Shown here piece after piece: positions 14,459-15,628 of a DNA stretch of 15,628 nucleotides. Under the pieces are notes generated by a model. That model searched no databases. It had not been told where the DNA came from and worked only from the letters and a program-made list of their open reading frames with translations. This stretch comes from JBASNZ01 sp049657775 (GTDB lineage: Bacteria; Actinomycetota; Coriobacteriia; Anaerosomatales; Anaerosomataceae). The translations under genes were made by a program, and so were the position numbers. The first letter of the stretch is position 1; each line of letters starts with the position of its first letter. The stretch is from positions 1-15,628 of the forward strand of contig JBASNZ010000071.1 in NCBI GenBank assembly GCA_049657775.1, read 5' to 3'.

Positions 14459-14765
14459 GGAGTTGCGGGTCGGCTCCGCTCGGGACCGATCGCCGGGGCC
14501 GATATCCGGGATGCGGAATCCGTGGTGGGGGCGGCAGCGGGCGGTCGCCAGGGGCTTCGGTGCGCGGCACCAGGTGCGGGTCGCCGGTGTCCCCCGGGCC
14601 GCAGAGGTACGAGTCGTCGGTCGCGAGTGTCGGTGAGATACGCGTCCGTATCTCACCGAGGTTCAACCTGCGGGCGGGACACCCACCTAACAAGTGCTTC
14701 CAGCTGACGCGCCAGAGTCGTAGGCTGGGGATAAGGCTTCTGCGCGCAGCTGAAGCACCAAGACG
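14453..14765 (+). mobile_element. Integron gene cassette 2 (313 bp), no convincing gene
   Basis: The cassette opens with TTAGGT and closes with an attC whose R'' is ACCTAAC, the exact complement. The body (14459-14684) is very GC-rich. The only start-to-stop frame of any length entirely inside it on the plus strand is 41 codons (14511-14636), arginine-rich and without a ribosome site. Minus-strand frames run through attC sequence. A perfect 12-bp hairpin lies at 14631-14658. It may encode an RNA or a regulatory element, or be a decayed cassette. Confidence 0.85.
14631..14658. repeat. Perfect 12-bp inverted repeat in cassette 2
   Basis: CGGTGAGATACG (14631-14642) and CGTATCTCACCG (14647-14658) form a perfect stem with the loop CGTC. 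No T-run follows on either strand, so it is not a standard intrinsic terminator. A second small dyad, AGGTTCAACCT, adjoins it at 14659-14669. It lies 26 bases before the attC. Confidence 0.85.
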
Positions 14766-14771
14766 TTAGTC
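14685..14771 (+). other. attC recombination site of cassette 2 (87 bp)
   Basis: R'' is ACCTAAC (14685-14691) and R' is GTTAGTC (14765-14771). GTGCTTC, AGCTG and CGCGC (14694-14712) pair with GCGCG, CAGCT and GAAGCAC (14742-14758), with the same two unpaired bases as the first attC. The same length and near-identical arms show a lineage-typical attC, as in chromosomal integrons. Confidence 0.93.
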
Positions 14772-15561
14772 AGACAGGATGAGGTTCTTCCGAGCGGAGG
14801 GCACACGTGGGCGTCCGATACTGGCTTGCCACCTACGACTCGAACGCATGGCGCACCTTCATGGAACTCGAACGCTCAGCTATCGGCGCGAAACGGCCAA
14901 GGCCGTACAGCCAGGCGGACATCTTCCTCACGTACGTGCGCGGCGAGCGCGGGATGCCTGGCCAATGGACTTCTGCACAACGAGCCGTTGGAGACATGTT
15001 CTTCGACGATCAGGCGTTCTACCGCGACGGCGTCTGGCCCTACCGGTGGCCGGTGGAGCCTGCTACTCCGCGATTCGAGTTCGGGTGCGGACTCGTAGCG
15101 CGAGACCTGATTGACAACATGCGACTGTTCGACGGCCTGAACAGCCGGACTTGGGGATCTGCGCTTCGCTCGGACGGACGGGAGATTCCGCGCGTTGACG
15201 GCGAGTATCTGATGGACCTCCTCCGCTCCTTGGCGGGCGGTCCGATTCCCGCACTGGTGCGCATACCCTCGCGCATCGCGGAGCCGAAGCCGCTCGACGG
15301 CCACATAACCCGTCGAGCCGTCTCAGTGTCGGTGCGCTATGACGTTCTGAAGCGCGGCAGCTTCCGGTGTGCGAAGTGTGGCCGCTCTCCGGCTACCGAA
15401 CCCGGCGTCCAGTTGCAGGTCGACCACATCGTTCCGTGGGCAAATGGCGGGGAGTCGCGCCTAGACAATCTGCAGGTGCTTTGCGCAGAATGCAACGCCG
15501 GCAAATCCAATCGGCCTGCCTGACTAACATGATGCTGCCCCGGTTTCGTGGACAGTCTTCG
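14766..15561 (+). mobile_element. Integron gene cassette 3 (796 bp)
   Basis: The cassette opens with TTAGTC and its attC R'' is GACTAAC, the exact complement, although GACTAAC departs from the RYYYAAC consensus at its second base. It carries one gene (EVE-HNH protein) with 41 leader bases. Its attC is short and unlike the two before it, suggesting a different origin. Confidence 0.82.
14807..15523 (+). CDS. EVE-HNH protein, predicted modified-base-dependent restriction endonuclease (cassette 3)
   Basis: The 238-aa protein begins VRYWLATYDSNAWRTF and continues with an EVE/PUA-like fold to about residue 145 (ADIFLTYVRGE, VGDMFFDD, VWPYRWPVEP, then TWGSALRSDGREIPRVD). EVE domains read modified bases. 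The C-terminus (about 175-238) is a zinc-ribbon HNH nuclease: C188 and C191, then DH at 206-207, N221, C226 and C229, N230 and K233. The combination predicts cleavage of DNA with modified cytosine, an anti-phage defence role. The GTG start has GGAGG at 14796-14800 six bases ahead. The TGA overlaps the attC R'' box, so the coding region fills the cassette. EVE assignment is by pattern and less certain than HNH. Confidence 0.85.
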   Translation: MGVRYWLATYDSNAWRTFMELERSAIGAKRPRPYSQADIFLTYVRGERGMPGQWTSAQRAVGDMFFDDQAFYRDGVWPYRWPVEPATPRFEFGCGLVARDLIDNMRLFDGLNSRTWGSALRSDGREIPRVDGEYLMDLLRSLAGGPIPALVRIPSRIAEPKPLDGHITRRAVSVSVRYDVLKRGSFRCAKCGRSPATEPGVQLQVDHIVPWANGGESRLDNLQVLCAECNAGKSNRPA

Positions 15562-15567
15562 TTAGGC
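15522..15567 (+). other. attC recombination site of cassette 3 (46 bp, short)
   Basis: R'' is GACTAAC (15522-15528), the exact complement of the box opening this cassette, and R' is GTTAGGC (15561-15567). Inside, CTGCCC (15535-15540) faces GGACAG (15550-15555) with one mismatch, five bases before R'. The arms are short and the whole is below the usual attC size, so activity is less certain than for the first two. Confidence 0.72.
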
Positions 15568-15628
15568 CGCACTGGCCTCTGCTGATACGAGTGTAGCGTG
15601 GATCTGCTCGAACACGAGCGGGCTCTTG
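15562..15628 (+). mobile_element. Start of integron cassette 4 (truncated by window end)
   Basis: It starts at the crossover after G15561 with TTAGGC. Only 67 bases are present and no gene can be called. If the array continues, the attC closing this cassette should have the R'' box GCCTAAC. Confidence 0.6.

Noticed and set aside
14511..14636. 41-codon plus-strand frame in cassette 2
   Set aside because: No ribosome site, arginine-rich composition typical of noncoding GC-rich DNA, and its stop lies in the hairpin arm.
14100..14693. 197-aa minus-strand frame across cassettes 1 and 2
   Set aside because: It crosses attC1, enters cassette 1 antisense and starts inside attC2; the proline/arginine-rich sequence shows no recognisable domain.
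1..15628. tRNA, rRNA or CRISPR array
   Set aside because: No cloverleaf, rRNA-like or regularly spaced repeat structure was seen; the only substantial repeats are the attC sites and the two TA promoter repeats.

Overview
The window is GC-rich bacterial DNA with many GTG and TTG starts, compact same-strand operons, a single-cluster ferredoxin, a NifV-like acyl-CoA condensing enzyme with an archaeal-type two-subunit hydratase, a HAMP-GAF-SpoIIE phosphatase and a lipoprotein. This suits an anaerobic high-GC organism. I lean towards a deep-branching actinomycete such as a Coriobacteriia-type lineage, but nothing here proves the taxonomy.

Positions 1-11390 look like ordinary chromosome. A terminator (31-58) closes an upstream gene. 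A plus-strand operon follows: NYN/OST-HTH RNase-like protein, PLP-dependent D-cysteine desulfhydrase/ACC deaminase-like enzyme, GNAT acetyltransferase and GT4 glycosyltransferase. A minus-strand pair comes next (GNAT acetyltransferase, then ferredoxin). A tightly overlapping plus-strand operon then encodes a NifV-like homocitrate or Re-citrate synthase and its LeuC/LeuD-family hydratase. A sensor serine phosphatase gene converges on a lone ABC substrate-binding lipoprotein gene, the two stops sharing a CTAG palindrome.

Positions 11450-15628 are accessory DNA: a chromosomal integron. vapB and vapC are followed after 12 bases by an integron integrase, intI, so the three probably form one operon. 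A BrnT/BrnA toxin-antitoxin pair follows. A recombination point at 13878 then opens an array of three complete gene cassettes and the start of a fourth. The boundaries are fixed by internal logic: each attC R'' box is the exact reverse complement of the box that opens the same cassette (GTTAGAC/GTCTAAC, GTTAGGT/ACCTAAC, GTTAGTC/GACTAAC). The cassettes carry a DUF2007-like membrane-anchored protein, no convincing gene but a perfect 12-bp hairpin, and an EVE-HNH protein that looks like a modified-base-dependent restriction nuclease.

The integron is unusual in layout. intI points towards the array rather than away from it, attI appears about 0.7 kb downstream of the intI stop, and the integrase is bracketed by two different toxin-antitoxin systems that are not themselves recognisable cassettes. 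The TA systems may stabilise the platform, and VapB autoregulation may also control integrase expression; both are inferences from the layout.
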